A stretch of DNA of 64,000 nt from Sedimentibacter saalensis (GCF_007830175.1 NZ_VLKH01000011.1:1-64000); one strand, 5' to 3'. Shown: positions 1 to 9,355, counted from the first letter of the stretch. The notes: generated by a model from the sequence alone, not told the origin. Program-made: numbers and translations.

Positions 1-324
1 ATCGCATTGTCCGCTTTCCACAAATTGTGCAGCCATGCTCACTGCTCTTAAGCCTGAACCGCATACCATATTGATTGTCAGTGCCGGAATTTCTATTGGA
101 ACTCCTGCACCCAATGTAACCTGTCTTGCAACGTTTTGTCCAAGACCGGCTCCTAAAACATTTCCAAAATAAACTTCTTCGATTGCACTTGGCTCAATGC
201 CTGCTCTTTTAATTGCTTCTTTGGCTGCAATCACGCCTAAGTCAACAGCTGATAACGGTGATAACGCTCCTCCGAAAGAACCTATAGGTGTTCTTGCTGC
301 TGATACTATTACTGCCTTTCTCAT
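1..324 (-). CDS. thlA: Acetyl-CoA acetyltransferase (thiolase), 5' part only
   Basis: The first 108 codons are present; the gene continues past the left edge. The protein begins [20 protein letters not shown], the standard thiolase N-terminus, and carries [11 protein letters not shown] near residue 88, whose Cys is the acyl-accepting nucleophile of the family. Thiolases interconvert acetoacetyl-CoA and two acetyl-CoA in the cytosol; in lysine fermenters this feeds acetyl-CoA and butyrate formation, so a link to the kam genes at 9.4-17 kb is plausible. The start is fixed by AGGAGG (complement of 331-336) seven bases upstream. A sigma-54 promoter lies just upstream on the same strand, and the divergent activator at 592 is the obvious candidate regulator. 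Confidence 0.93.
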   Translation of the reverse strand, partial: MRKAVIVSAARTPIGSFGGALSPLSAVDLGVIAAKEAIKRAGIEPSAIEEVYFGNVLGAGLGQNVARQVTLGAGVPIEIPALTINMVCGSGLRAVSMAAQFVESGQCD

Positions 325-361
325 AATTTGCCTCCTAAATTTATTATATATGATACATAAA

Positions 362-377
362 GCAATTATCATGCCAA
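362..377 (-). promoter_or_regulatory. Sigma-54 promoter of the thiolase gene
   Basis: Read on the minus strand the site is TTGGCATGATAATTGC, with GG and GC separated by exactly 10 bases, as sigma-54 (-24/-12) promoters require. It lies about 40 bases upstream of the thiolase start and closely resembles the promoter at 9356 (TTGGCATAATAATTGC), which supports a shared sigma-54 regulon. Confidence 0.8.
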
Positions 378-450
378 CAATTAAATTATCCATTTATCGT
401 TGATATATGTAGGAAGTTAAAAATCCAGGCAAATTATTTATAAATTCTTA

Positions 451-497
451 TATGCAAAATTGCATACAAAAAATATATAGTAATTGCAAAACTGCAT
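451..497. promoter_or_regulatory. Paired inverted-repeat sites, putative sigma-54 activator UAS
   Basis: Site 1 (451-466) is TATGCAA-AA-TTGCATA, a perfect 7-2-7 inverted repeat. Site 2 (482-497) is an imperfect copy, AATTGCAAAACTGCAT. Their centres are about 31 bases apart, close to three helical turns. They sit 75-135 bases upstream of the minus-strand sigma-54 promoter and just before the activator gene at 592. Spacing and position are those of an enhancer-binding-protein site; the assignment to that activator is inference. Confidence 0.6.
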
Positions 498-591
498 ATA
501 CTGGTTTATAATATGTATTGTTCACATTTAATAATAACACATTGTAAAAAAAATATCAATTGAAATATAAAATTTATAAATGAGGAAAATT

Positions 592-2280
592 ATGAATTCA
601 AAAAACATTGATTTAAACATGGGTTTTGTAATAACTGATGATAAGTTCAATATTTTATACTCAAACAATTTCTTTAAAACAAATATATGCAAAAATAATG
701 AGGATATATTGAATAAAAAATTAACAGTTTTTTTTCAGGATATAAATGTTGATTCTGATGATGACCTTTATTCTGTAAAATACCGTGATAACTCGGTTTA
801 TTATGTGGTTCATAACAGGCTTAAGCTTCAGGGCAAGGATTTTTATGTTTTTTTCTTTTATGATTTTACCCTGGGCAATGAGCTGGAAAAACAAATAATA
901 AGGCTCAGCAGCCAGCAATATCTTTACAATGAAATGCTCAACAAGCTTAAGGATGGAATATATATAACTGATGAAGAAGGTACAACCACATATGTCAATG
1001 ATGCATTTTTGAACTTGTCGGGGCTTACCAGGGATCAGATAATAGGAAAAACCGTGTATGACTTAAGAAGGTTCAACATTCTTCCCAATTCATGCTGTGC
1101 CAAAGTAATAGAAACAATGGCGCCAGTTTCCACAATCAACAATTATTACAAGGGGCAGAGATGTCTGGTTTCAGGTTCTCCCATATTTGATGAAAAGGGC
1201 AATCTTGCTAAGACAATAGCTGTAATCAGGGATGTTTCTGAACTGGATGTGCTCATGAAAAATATTACAAAAGAAAAAAATCAGTTTATTAAAAACAGCG
1301 AAATAAAAAATATATCCAACAAGGAACCTTTTGTAGTAATAAACAATGAAAAAATGAAAAACATCTATACAAAAGCAAAAAAAATAGCCAATGTTGAGAG
1401 CACTGTGTTGATATTGGGTGAAACAGGAGTTGGAAAGGATTTTATTGCAACGTACATTCACGGCATAAGCAACAGAAGCAGTGGAAAGTTTGTAAAAATA
1501 AACTGCAGTGCTGTTCCGGAGCACTTGCTTGAGTCAGAATTTTTCGGCTATGAGGAAGGAGCTTTCACAGGAGCTCAAAAGGGAGGGAAAAAGGGACTTT
1601 TTGAGGAAGCAAACGGGGGAGTTCTTTATCTTGATGAAATAGGAGATATGCCCTACACACTTCAGGTGAAGCTTTTAAGTGCACTGAATGACCGAATGTT
1701 TTATCGCATCGGAGGAACTGCATCGGTTGAATTCAATGCCCGTATTATTGCAGCCACCAATGTGGATTTGAAACATCTTGTGGAAGAAAAAAAATTCAGG
1801 GCAGATTTGTACTACAGGCTTAACGTTGTTAATTTTGTCATTCCTCCTCTCAGACACAGGAAGGAAGACATTATTCCTCTTGCACATCAGTTCATTGAAT
1901 ATTACAACAACAAGTACGGCAAAAACTGCTATTTTACAACTAACTGCCTTGAACATTTCTTGGTTTATGACTGGCCAGGAAACATAAGAGAGCTTAAAAA
2001 TATGATTGAACGTCTTGTGCTCATGACAGATGACGCATTCATTGACACAAATTTGTTTACTGAAAATCTCATGTTTAATGAAGGGGTAGAATCATTATCA
2101 GGAAACAACCATTTTATGCAGGAAGCCAAGTCATTAAAGGAAAGAATAGATGATTATGAAAAAGAAATAATAGAAACAACTCTTGCTTCTTCAAAAAACA
2201 TGAAAGAAGCTGCCTTAAGGCTTGGAATAGACCTGTCGACCCTTGTAAGGAAAAAACAAAAATACGATCTCACCAAGTAA
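592..2280 (+). CDS. Sigma-54-dependent transcriptional activator (PAS-AAA+-Fis)
   Basis: Enhancer-binding protein of 562 residues. Visible in order: an N-terminal PAS-like segment (about 5-100), a clearer PAS domain (about 108-215), an AAA+ domain with Walker A GETGVGKD, the sigma-54 contact loop GAFTGA, Walker B YLDEIGDM, and a C-terminal Fis-type helix-turn-helix (MKEAALRLGIDLSTLVRKK). The ATG at 592 is preferred over one at 580 because GAGGAA (582-587) is correctly spaced only for 592. It is divergent from the thiolase gene, with a sigma-54 promoter and paired sites between them, so it probably activates that operon. The PAS ligand cannot be told from sequence. Confidence 0.92.
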   Translation: MNSKNIDLNMGFVITDDKFNILYSNNFFKTNICKNNEDILNKKLTVFFQDINVDSDDDLYSVKYRDNSVYYVVHNRLKLQGKDFYVFFFYDFTLGNELEKQIIRLSSQQYLYNEMLNKLKDGIYITDEEGTTTYVNDAFLNLSGLTRDQIIGKTVYDLRRFNILPNSCCAKVIETMAPVSTINNYYKGQRCLVSGSPIFDEKGNLAKTIAVIRDVSELDVLMKNITKEKNQFIKNSEIKNISNKEPFVVINNEKMKNIYTKAKKIANVESTVLILGETGVGKDFIATYIHGISNRSSGKFVKINCSAVPEHLLESEFFGYEEGAFTGAQKGGKKGLFEEANGGVLYLDEIGDMPYTLQVKLLSALNDRMFYRIGGTASVEFNARIIAATNVDLKHLVEEKKFRADLYYRLNVVNFVIPPLRHRKEDIIPLAHQFIEYYNNKYGKNCYFTTNCLEHFLVYDWPGNIRELKNMIERLVLMTDDAFIDTNLFTENLMFNEGVESLSGNNHFMQEAKSLKERIDDYEKEIIETTLASSKNMKEAALRLGIDLSTLVRKKQKYDLTK

Positions 2281-2300
2281 CCGCTTAGGCGGTTTTTTTA
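2281..2300 (+). terminator. Intrinsic terminator after the activator gene
   Basis: A small hairpin CCGC-TTAG-GCGG directly follows the stop codon and runs into seven T residues. The stem is only 4 bp but GC-pure. Confidence 0.65.
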
Positions 2301-2336
2301 TTGCAGGAAAATTTTTCAATAAATTTTACCAATAAT

Positions 2337-2367
2337 TGAATAAAAAAGACTTAAAATGCAAATATTA
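2337..2367 (+). promoter_or_regulatory. Candidate sigma-G promoter of the ger operon
   Basis: TGAATA (2337-2342) and AATATTA (2361-2367) are 18 bases apart, close to the forespore sigma-G consensus (TGHATA, CATAHTA) with one mismatch in the -10 element. The position ahead of germination genes, which are normally sigma-G dependent, supports it. No experimental support is visible. Confidence 0.45.
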
Positions 2368-2393
2368 CATATCAGAGATATACAGGAGGGGCC

Positions 2394-2594
2394 ATGTTCT
2401 TTATAAATGATCTTAAACACATGATAAATACGGAAATAATAATTCTTTTCTTGATAATCAGCGGTATATTGATTTTTATAACCAGCAAGGATCTGAAGCG
2501 CAAAAATTATCACAGGGATTATAAAATAGTGCGCACTACGGGGATAGTTTACGGAATTCTTGCACTGGCAGCAGCTGCGGCAATATACATATAG
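2394..2594 (+). CDS. Small two-helix membrane protein (CLC_0170-like)
   Basis: A 66-residue protein with two hydrophobic helices (about 11-29 and 48-65) joined by a short basic loop (KDLKRKNYHRDYK). RBS AGGAGGGG precedes the ATG. It lies 8 bp before gerKA and is probably cotranscribed. It resembles small proteins found near clostridial gerK operons, but I know of no established function; a role beside the germinant receptor is inferred only from position. Confidence 0.75.
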   Translation: MFFINDLKHMINTEIIILFLIISGILIFITSKDLKRKNYHRDYKIVRTTGIVYGILALAAAAAIYI

Positions 2595-2602
2595 GGGGAA
2601 AA

Positions 2603-4120
2603 ATGAGCGAAAATAACAATAAAAACCAGAATACTACTAAAACAAACATTGATAAAGATCTGAATAAAAATGAAGCAAACTTAAGAAACATATTCAAAAA
2701 TGCTGATGATATTGTCTTCAGAAAAATTGAAGGAGGACAAAATCAAAAAATCAACATGCTGTTGGTGTATGTGGACGGTATGACTACAAAGGAAGCAATT
2801 AGCGAATATGCTGTTCAAAATCTCATGATGAACTTGAATCTTGAAAACCTTGAGAAAAGTCCTGACAATGAAATTTTAAATGCTGTGTCAAAGACTAACA
2901 TTGCAATTCTTGAGGTGAAGGCTCTCTTAACATTAGAAGAATGTGTGGACAAGATGCTTTCAGGGGAAACAGTGCTTTTGATCGACACATGCACAAAAGG
3001 TATCATGCTTTCATCAAGAGGCTGGCCAATGAGGGGAGTTCAGGAACCTTCGGCAGAAACTCTCATAAGGGGTGCAAGGGACGGATTCAATGAAACAATG
3101 AAAGTCAACATTACCCTTATAAGGAGAAGAATAAGGGATCCGAAGCTGAAGGTTAAATACACTCAGGTAGGCTCCAGGTCAAAGACTGACATGGCAATCA
3201 TGTATATAGAAGACCTTGTAAACAAGACCGTTCTTGATACAGTGGAAAAAAGAATCAAAAACATCGATATTGAAGCAATTCTTGAAAGTTCCTACATAGA
3301 AGAAATGATTGAAGACGACAGCTATTCTCTTTTTCCTCAGATTGAAAATACAGAAAGGCCTGATGCAGCAGCTTCAGCGCTTCTGGAAGGAAGAGTTGTC
3401 ATAGCTGTAGACAACACACCTACTGTACTTATTGCACCGGCCATTTTTGTTTCATTCATGCAGTCATCGGAGGATTACTATGAAAGGTGGCTTCCATCAT
3501 GCATAACACGAATGATTAGATATGTGGCACTACCCATAGTAATGCTTTTACCTGCTTTGTATGTGGCTGTTACTCAGTTTCACCCAAACATGCTTCCAAC
3601 GCAGCTAGCCCTTTATGTGGCTGCATCCAGAGCTAATGTTCCTTTTCCGCCTTATTTTGAAGCACTTTTGATGGAACTTGTAATAGAGCTGGTGAGAGAA
3701 GCATCAATGAGAATAACAACACCGGTGGGCTCCACCATAGGACTTGTGGGTGGTCTGGTAATCGGGCAGTCTTCTGTGGAAGCAGGGCTTATAACACCAT
3801 TAGCTGTTATAATAGTTGCCCTTACAGCAATAGCTTCATTTACAATACCAAGCTACAATTTCAGCACAACACTTAGGATGATAAGATTTGCATTCATAAT
3901 ACTTGCAGCCGTATTCGGGCTGTTTGGTATATCCATAGGTTTAAGCGTGCTCATAATACATCTTTGCACACTTAAGAGCTGCGGGATTCCATACATGTCT
4001 CCGCTGTCAAGTTTCATTGAAAACAGAAGCGATCTGAAGGATACCATCATAAGGCCGAGGATAAAAAATATGGTCCGCAAACCAACATATCTTCAGGCAG
4101 AAAAAGAAAAGGGGAATTAA
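2603..4120 (+). CDS. gerKA: Spore germination protein, GerA/GerKA family
   Basis: A-subunit of a GerA-type germinant receptor in the spore inner membrane, 505 residues, the usual length. A hydrophilic N-terminal domain (about 1-280) is followed by several membrane helices from about residue 300 and a short basic C-terminal tail. The conserved segment ending VGSRSKTDMAIMYIEDL and the PSCITRMIRYVALPI junction are typical. The next gene starts immediately after its stop codon, so A and B subunits are translationally linked. Which germinant it senses cannot be read from sequence. Confidence 0.93.
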   Translation: MSENNNKNQNTTKTNIDKDLNKNEANLRNIFKNADDIVFRKIEGGQNQKINMLLVYVDGMTTKEAISEYAVQNLMMNLNLENLEKSPDNEILNAVSKTNIAILEVKALLTLEECVDKMLSGETVLLIDTCTKGIMLSSRGWPMRGVQEPSAETLIRGARDGFNETMKVNITLIRRRIRDPKLKVKYTQVGSRSKTDMAIMYIEDLVNKTVLDTVEKRIKNIDIEAILESSYIEEMIEDDSYSLFPQIENTERPDAAASALLEGRVVIAVDNTPTVLIAPAIFVSFMQSSEDYYERWLPSCITRMIRYVALPIVMLLPALYVAVTQFHPNMLPTQLALYVAASRANVPFPPYFEALLMELVIELVREASMRITTPVGSTIGLVGGLVIGQSSVEAGLITPLAVIIVALTAIASFTIPSYNFSTTLRMIRFAFIILAAVFGLFGISIGLSVLIIHLCTLKSCGIPYMSPLSSFIENRSDLKDTIIRPRIKNMVRKPTYLQAEKEKGN

Positions 4121-5218
4121 ATGTTTAATCAGGATATTACACCTTATCAGAATATATCGATTTTAATATTGGTTTCATTTGCTTTTCAATCATTGCTGAT
4201 GCCATCAATACTTTCAGAAATTGACGGTCCGGTGGGATGGATTTCCATTGCAGCTGCAGCACTGTTATTGTATCTGGCCATTAGACCGGTAAACAAACTC
4301 ATGGAAAAACACAGTGAAGACACAATCATCAGCATTTCAAACAAGCTTTTTCCGAAATTTATATCAAAATCCATTGGATTATACTACATATTTATGTTTT
4401 TGATTTCAAACAGCATCCTTCTCAAGGACTTTTCGGAGCAGATAAAGCTGATGATGCTTTTTAATACTCCGCTGAGCACCATAATTATTGCAATACTCCT
4501 AACTGCAGGATACGCTGCTAAAAAAGGAATTCAGACTATTGCAAACATAACAAATATTGCTGTTATAGTTGCGCTTATACCCTATCTTTTGATAATAATA
4601 TTTTCAACATATTATGCAGATTACACCAATATACTTCCGATTTATCCTGCTGATGTTGTTGGAGTTGCAAAATCAATACCTTTTGCAATGCTTGGTTTCT
4701 TTGGTTTTTCAATACTCATGTTTTCCAACAGCCGTGTGGCCATAAAGGAAAAGAATCTATTGATCAATAAAAGGTTCATTGTCATAAGTGCCATTCTTTA
4801 TATAGCATGCTATCTTTTAATAGTTGTAAAGTTTGGAATGAAGGAAGCTGTAAACATGGTGTGGCCATTCATATCAGTAATGAAGTTTGTGAACATACCT
4901 GGTTTTTTCTTTGAAAGCACTGAAATTGTAGGTCTTTGTTTTCAAATTGTTGTTACATTCACCTGCATATGCATACTTTCATATTTTACAAACCTTTCCA
5001 TGCAGGAAACTTTCAAAACAAGAGAAAACGGCTACTTCATATTCATTCAGATACCAATACTGTACCTGATGGCAGCAGCGCTTCCGGGAATGTACATGAT
5101 GTTTCCATACATACGCATACCCATTTATGCACTGAGTGCACTGAATTTCCTCATACCGCTGTTAGTAGCGTATAAAAACAAATTAAGAGTGAAGAATGAA
5201 GAATTAAGAATTAAATGA
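4121..5218 (+). CDS. gerKB: Spore germination permease, GerB/GerKB family
   Basis: B-subunit of the germinant receptor, 365 residues, an APC-superfamily membrane protein with about ten hydrophobic helices spread over the whole length. This subunit is usually taken to bind the germinant. The extreme C-terminus (RVKNEELRIK) is encoded by the start of a dispersed AATTAAGAATT-type repeat, so the natural end of this protein may have been altered by insertion of that element. Confidence 0.92.
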   Translation: MFNQDITPYQNISILILVSFAFQSLLMPSILSEIDGPVGWISIAAAALLLYLAIRPVNKLMEKHSEDTIISISNKLFPKFISKSIGLYYIFMFLISNSILLKDFSEQIKLMMLFNTPLSTIIIAILLTAGYAAKKGIQTIANITNIAVIVALIPYLLIIIFSTYYADYTNILPIYPADVVGVAKSIPFAMLGFFGFSILMFSNSRVAIKEKNLLINKRFIVISAILYIACYLLIVVKFGMKEAVNMVWPFISVMKFVNIPGFFFESTEIVGLCFQIVVTFTCICILSYFTNLSMQETFKTRENGYFIFIQIPILYLMAAALPGMYMMFPYIRIPIYALSALNFLIPLLVAYKNKLRVKNEELRIK

Positions 5219-5285
5219 AGGGTTTGTGCAGGGCACAAACCCAACGATAATTATTAATTCTTAACTCTTAATTCTTCATTAATAA
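5187..5285. repeat. Dispersed palindromic element, copy 1 (AATTAAGAATT arms)
   Basis: About 100 bp. Left arm rich in GAAGAATTAAGAATTAA, a central hairpin GGGTTTGTGC-AGG-GCACAAACCC, and a right arm of TTAATTCTTAACTCTTAATTC that complements the left arm. It spans the 3' end of gerKB and the gerKB-gerKC gap. The same architecture recurs at 7107 and 11820. Confidence 0.85.
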
Positions 5286-5297
5286 AAAGGGGTTTAT

Positions 5298-6407
5298 ATG
5301 AAAAAGAAAAAATTAATTATAATGATGCTGGTAGCTGTGGCAACATCGCTGGTTCTTACAGGATGCTGGGATAGCGTAGAAATAAACAAGAGGGAATATC
5401 TGTTTGCTGTGGGAATAGACAAGGAAGGGGACACACTTAAGTTTACTGCTGAAATTCCAAAAATAAATGAAGGAAGCGAAGAACAAAGAATTATTTATTC
5501 CATGGAAAACAACAACTTTGCGGACTTTTACAACACAAGCTATCTTCATTCAGACAAAGCCATTTCAGACAGGTTGATGCAGGTTATAGTCCTCGGGGAG
5601 GAAACAGCAAAGGATCCGGAAATATTTAAAAAAATATTTGACGAAATACAAAGATCTCCTCAAATGAACAGAAGGGTAAAAATCTGCATTGCAAAAGGAA
5701 AAGCAGAAGACATTATAAACACAGAAATACCAAGCAACCCCATTGTGGGCAGATTTTTAAGCGACATGCTTGTGAAGCTTAAAAGGGAATCCTACCAGGA
5801 CATATACACTTTTGATGAAGCAATACTTCATCTGGGTCAGACAGGAAATGCAATGATTCCTGTTGTTGAAATGAACGACAAGAGCCTTAAAATAGAAAGG
5901 GCTGCTGTAATCAAGGAATATGAGCTTCTTGGATTTTTGGAAACAGAAGAAGTGGAATCAATAATGCTTTTGTTGAATCCAACAAAGGCTAACATAAAGA
6001 ACATAAACATTGAAGCTGACGAGAAAACTCTGGCTCTTGGGGCAGTGGATGTGAGCATGACGGAGGATATTGATTTAGACAAAGACAAACTAAATGTTGA
6101 TTACTATATTACATTGTACTGTTATGTGGATTCATTCATTATAGGGGATGACAGCCTTGCAGATGAAAATTTCATGAACAAAGTGAAAGAAGAGTCGTTG
6201 AAAAAAATTTCCGACACCACATCTTCCACCATAGATAAGCTGCAGCATACATACAAGGCAGATCTTCTCAGGATAAAGGATGATTTGTACAAATTCCACA
6301 AGCAGGATTATGAAAAAATAATGGATAAATACGATGAGGTTTTTGAAGCAGCCGACATAAATGTTCATTTTAAAATGGATATAAAAAGTATAGGGCTGGT
6401 AAAATAG
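5298..6407 (+). CDS. gerKC: Spore germination lipoprotein, GerC/GerKC family
   Basis: C-subunit of the germinant receptor, 369 residues. Signal peptide with lipobox LTGC (Cys about 23), followed by WDSVEINKREYLFAVGID, the diagnostic opening of mature GerC proteins. It is anchored at the spore inner membrane by a lipid and needed for receptor function. AAAGGGG precedes the ATG. It is separated from gerKB by the hairpin repeat at 5187-5285, which could attenuate or process the message between B and C. Confidence 0.93.
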   Translation: MKKKKLIIMMLVAVATSLVLTGCWDSVEINKREYLFAVGIDKEGDTLKFTAEIPKINEGSEEQRIIYSMENNNFADFYNTSYLHSDKAISDRLMQVIVLGEETAKDPEIFKKIFDEIQRSPQMNRRVKICIAKGKAEDIINTEIPSNPIVGRFLSDMLVKLKRESYQDIYTFDEAILHLGQTGNAMIPVVEMNDKSLKIERAAVIKEYELLGFLETEEVESIMLLLNPTKANIKNINIEADEKTLALGAVDVSMTEDIDLDKDKLNVDYYITLYCYVDSFIIGDDSLADENFMNKVKEESLKKISDTTSSTIDKLQHTYKADLLRIKDDLYKFHKQDYEKIMDKYDEVFEAADINVHFKMDIKSIGLVK

Positions 6408-6415
6408 GGGGGAAA

Positions 6416-7120
6416 ATGAGTTACAGAAAGAAAATATTATATTCGGCAGCATTTGTATTAATGGCAGCATTAGTTTCATACAGTGTTGAATCATACATGG
6501 GAATGGCAAAAATAAATGAAAAAGTTATCCGTCTTCACGTTATTGCAAACTCTGACAGCTTTGAGGACCAGCAGCTTAAGTACCAGGTCAGAAACAGCAT
6601 CATAACAACTTTCAATAACCAGTTTAAAAATATCTCTTCAAAAGAAGACAGCGAAAAAATTATAATTGAAAAAATAGGCGATATCAGGCAGGAAGCAGAA
6701 ACAGTGATTAAAAATGAAGGATATGAATATGAAGTGAACGTTTATTACGGAAATTACAAGTTTCCAAGGAAGCTTTACGAGGATATAGTCCTTCCGGAGG
6801 GTTACTACGATTCTGTGAGGATAGAAATAGGAATGGCCGAAGGGAAAAACTGGTGGTGTGTCATGTTCCCTCCTTTATGCTTTGTTGATTTCGGAAAGGA
6901 TGAAAGTACACCGATTTTTGAAGTCGATACTGAAGCAAAACTCAGAGAAGTGCTGACAGAAGAAGAAATCGAGACTATAAAAACAAAAAGGGGATTAGAA
7001 GAAATAAAGTTGAAATCAAAAATATTTGAGTTTATAGAAAAAGGCAAGGTTGAAAATACAGGACTTTACTCCACTGACCGTTCTAAAACATACGCAGAAT
7101 CAATTTCAATTAAGAATTAA
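6416..7120 (+). CDS. spoIIR: Stage II sporulation protein R
   Basis: Forespore-made signalling protein that activates the SpoIIGA protease, which processes pro-sigma-E in the mother cell. 234 residues with an N-terminal membrane/signal segment (about 6-25), then KVIRLHVIANSDSFEDQQLK, the hallmark SpoIIR motif, and the NWWCVMFPPLCFVD motif near residue 142. It starts 8 bp after gerKC behind GGGGGG. Sharing a transcript with ger genes would fit forespore expression. Its 3' end abuts a dispersed palindromic element. Confidence 0.95.
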   Translation: MSYRKKILYSAAFVLMAALVSYSVESYMGMAKINEKVIRLHVIANSDSFEDQQLKYQVRNSIITTFNNQFKNISSKEDSEKIIIEKIGDIRQEAETVIKNEGYEYEVNVYYGNYKFPRKLYEDIVLPEGYYDSVRIEIGMAEGKNWWCVMFPPLCFVDFGKDESTPIFEVDTEAKLREVLTEEEIETIKTKRGLEEIKLKSKIFEFIEKGKVENTGLYSTDRSKTYAESISIKN

Positions 7121-7212
7121 TAATGAAGAATTAAGAATTATGGTAGGCTTTGTGCATCTGCACAAAGCCATCATTCATTTTTAACTCTTAACTCTTAATT
7201 CTTAATTAATGA
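7107..7212. repeat. Dispersed palindromic element, copy 2
   Basis: Same plan as copy 1: AATTAAGAATT-type left arm, core hairpin GGCTTTGTGC-ATCT-GCACAAAGCC, and TTAACTCTTAACTCTTAATT right arm. It fills the gap between the convergent spoIIR and sigma-54 activator genes and overlaps both stop codons, so it may also serve as their terminator. Confidence 0.85.
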
Positions 7213-8609
7213 AAGGGTATATCCAGCTTCTTAATCTTGTATTGTAGAGTCTGTCGAGGAACATTTATGAGTTTTGCTGCTTTTGCAATGTTGTAGTCTG
7301 TCTGCTCGAGAGCTGAAATTATAATTTCTCTTTCCACTTTGTCAACAGCAACGTTCAATGGCTGTATTACACTAGTATCAAGAGAACTTGAGTATGTCGG
7401 GTGATAATTTTTGAACTGGAAGGGAAGGTGTTCTTCTCTTATGAGGTCACCGTCATACAAAGACACAGCACTTTCAATGGCATGTTCCAGTTCTCTGACA
7501 TTTCCAGGCCAGCTGTATTCCATGAAAATATCCATTACTTCTTTGGAGATTCCGCTGAAAAACTTGCTGCACTTATCATTGTATTTTTTTATGAAGTGTT
7601 CAACAAGTATGGGTATGTCTTCTTTCCTTTTGCACAAATCAGGTATAACCAGTGTAATAACATTGAGCCTGAAAAATAAGTCCTGCCTTAGCTGCTTACT
7701 TTCAACAACTTCGTTTATTTCAGTGTTTATTGCTGAAATTACTCTCACGTCAACATCAACTGTGTTGCTTGAACCCACTCTTCGTACTCTTCCGTCCTGC
7801 AGAACTCTCAAAAGCTTTGTCTGAAGCTCCAGTGGCATGGAGTTAATTTCGTCAAGGAACAATGTTCCTCCATTTGCAAGCTCAAACAGACCAGGCCTGT
7901 TTTCTGCACCTGTGAAGCTTCCTTTAACTGAACCAAACAAAATGCTTTCCAGAAGATTAGATGGAAGTGCCGCACAGTTTTGAGCAATGAAGGGCTTATG
8001 CTTACGGTTGCTTGAGTTGTGAATAGACTGAACAAAAAGTTCCTTTCCTGTTCCTGTGCTTCCTGCCACCATTACAGGCGAATCAGACATAGCAGCCTTT
8101 AAACCAAGGGATTTCAATTTAAGCATTTCCTTATTTTGACCTATTATGTCAAGAAAGTTGAATTTTGCCAGTGGCTTTGAAGTTTTTTCAAGGCTTTCGC
8201 TTGTTTCGTAAAGTTCACGCTGCAGATTTACAATTTTTTCTGACAATTCCCTAACTTTTGTGATATTTCGTGAAACCTCAAGAGCACCAACTACTTTGTT
8301 GTTGTAGGTGATGGGAAGCGTTGAGTTTAATGTTGAAATTTTATCACCCTTGTAATTTACAAAATTTTGTTCAACATTGTAAATTGGTTTGCCGGTTTTA
8401 AGCACTTTAAGAATTGTGCTCGTGTCAAATGAAAGTGAAGGGTATACTTCAAGAATGTGCCTGCCTATGGCTTTGTCCACATCTATTTCATCCAGCTGCT
8501 TGGCAGCGACGTTGTAATATACTATTTTTCCGCTTGCATCAACTATATGAATTCCATCTGTAATGATATTAATTGCTTGAATTAAAGCATCAAAATATTT
8601 AATTTCCAT
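7206..8609 (-). CDS. Sigma-54-dependent activator, probable regulator of lysine genes
   Basis: 467-residue enhancer-binding protein: PAS domain (about 8-115), AAA+ domain with Walker A AGSTGTGKE, the sigma-54 loop in the variant form GSFTGA, Walker B FLDEINSM, and a Fis-type HTH (YNIAKAAKLINVPRQTLQYK). RBS GAGGAG precedes the ATG. It lies upstream of and divergent from the kdd-kam cluster, whose promoter at 9356 is sigma-54 type, so it is the likely activator (a KamR-like role). Palindromes at 8625-8661 right upstream of its start suggest autoregulation. GSFTGA in place of GAFTGA is a known natural variation. Confidence 0.92.
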   Translation of the reverse strand: MEIKYFDALIQAINIITDGIHIVDASGKIVYYNVAAKQLDEIDVDKAIGRHILEVYPSLSFDTSTILKVLKTGKPIYNVEQNFVNYKGDKISTLNSTLPITYNNKVVGALEVSRNITKVRELSEKIVNLQRELYETSESLEKTSKPLAKFNFLDIIGQNKEMLKLKSLGLKAAMSDSPVMVAGSTGTGKELFVQSIHNSSNRKHKPFIAQNCAALPSNLLESILFGSVKGSFTGAENRPGLFELANGGTLFLDEINSMPLELQTKLLRVLQDGRVRRVGSSNTVDVDVRVISAINTEINEVVESKQLRQDLFFRLNVITLVIPDLCKRKEDIPILVEHFIKKYNDKCSKFFSGISKEVMDIFMEYSWPGNVRELEHAIESAVSLYDGDLIREEHLPFQFKNYHPTYSSSLDTSVIQPLNVAVDKVEREIIISALEQTDYNIAKAAKLINVPRQTLQYKIKKLDIPFH

Positions 8610-8624
8610 AGCTCTCCTCTTTAG

Positions 8625-8661
8625 CGCCTAAAATTAGGCGTATAATGCCGAAAAATGGGCA
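8625..8661. promoter_or_regulatory. Two inverted-repeat operators upstream of the activator gene
   Basis: Site 1 (8625-8640) is CGCCTAA-AA-TTAGGCG. Site 2 (8646-8661) is TGCCGAAAAATGGGCA. Centres are 21 bases apart, two helical turns, so both face the same side of the helix. They sit 16-52 bases before the activator start. A related half-site TGCCTATTTTTA occurs at 9331-9342 just upstream of the kdd promoter. Binding by the adjacent activator is inference. Confidence 0.5.
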
Positions 8662-8698
8662 ACAATGTTCGTGTTTGTTGAAATGCGGTAATCTTTGT

Positions 8699-9118
8699 TT
8701 AAAATATATCAATTTTCAACTTGTTGTAACTTTCCTCTGCGCCGCCAAAAGTAATCTTGTATTCAACATATATTTGGCCTTTTCCAAATTCATTTAGTGA
8801 ATTTTTATAAATTGCTGTAGTGAAATCAAGGTCAAATGTTCCATAGGGGGTGGTGTAAAGGTTGCTGTTCCTTGTATCCTGCTGAAACTCCATTTTGGAA
8901 GAATAAAGTCCAATCTTGGTCATAATCATTTTGTCTTTGTAAATTTTAAGCCTGGTCCTGCTTCCCTTGTTTTCTGTTATGTCGCTTTCATCATAATTTA
9001 CTGTGAAGCATCCTCCGTGGTGTTCAAGAACTGCTTCAGTAATAAGCTCTATAACATCTTCGTTTCCAGCTTCGTCAACAGTCTGTGTAGTGGTTATTTT
9101 CAATTTTACCTTGTCCAA
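8699..9118 (-). CDS. DUF1934 family beta-barrel protein
   Basis: 139 residues, matching the YwiB/DUF1934 family in length and in features such as the central TRLKIYKDKMIMTK and the YGTFDLDF motif near residue 93. Members are small, predicted lipocalin-like barrels of unknown function. The likely start is TTG at 9118, behind AGGAG; the only nearby ATG is out of frame. Stands alone between the activator gene and the kdd promoter. Confidence 0.8.
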   Translation of the reverse strand: MDKVKLKITTTQTVDEAGNEDVIELITEAVLEHHGGCFTVNYDESDITENKGSRTRLKIYKDKMIMTKIGLYSSKMEFQQDTRNSNLYTTPYGTFDLDFTTAIYKNSLNEFGKGQIYVEYKITFGGAEESYNKLKIDIF

Positions 9119-9355
9119 TTTATCATCTCCTGATCAGGTTTTATTCTATTATCATTTGTACTGGATATTAATATTTTATTATTATTTCACAAATTGCGGT
9201 GTAAAATCAATAATTATGTTGTATACTGTTAATTATACCAAAGTTATAAGTGAAGAGCAATATCAAAAAGCTGAAAATTCGGCACTCAGTATTTTTTGAT
9301 AAACTTTGTTAAAGTAAAAACACTGAAATATGCCTATTTTTATTTTTTTTAAAAG

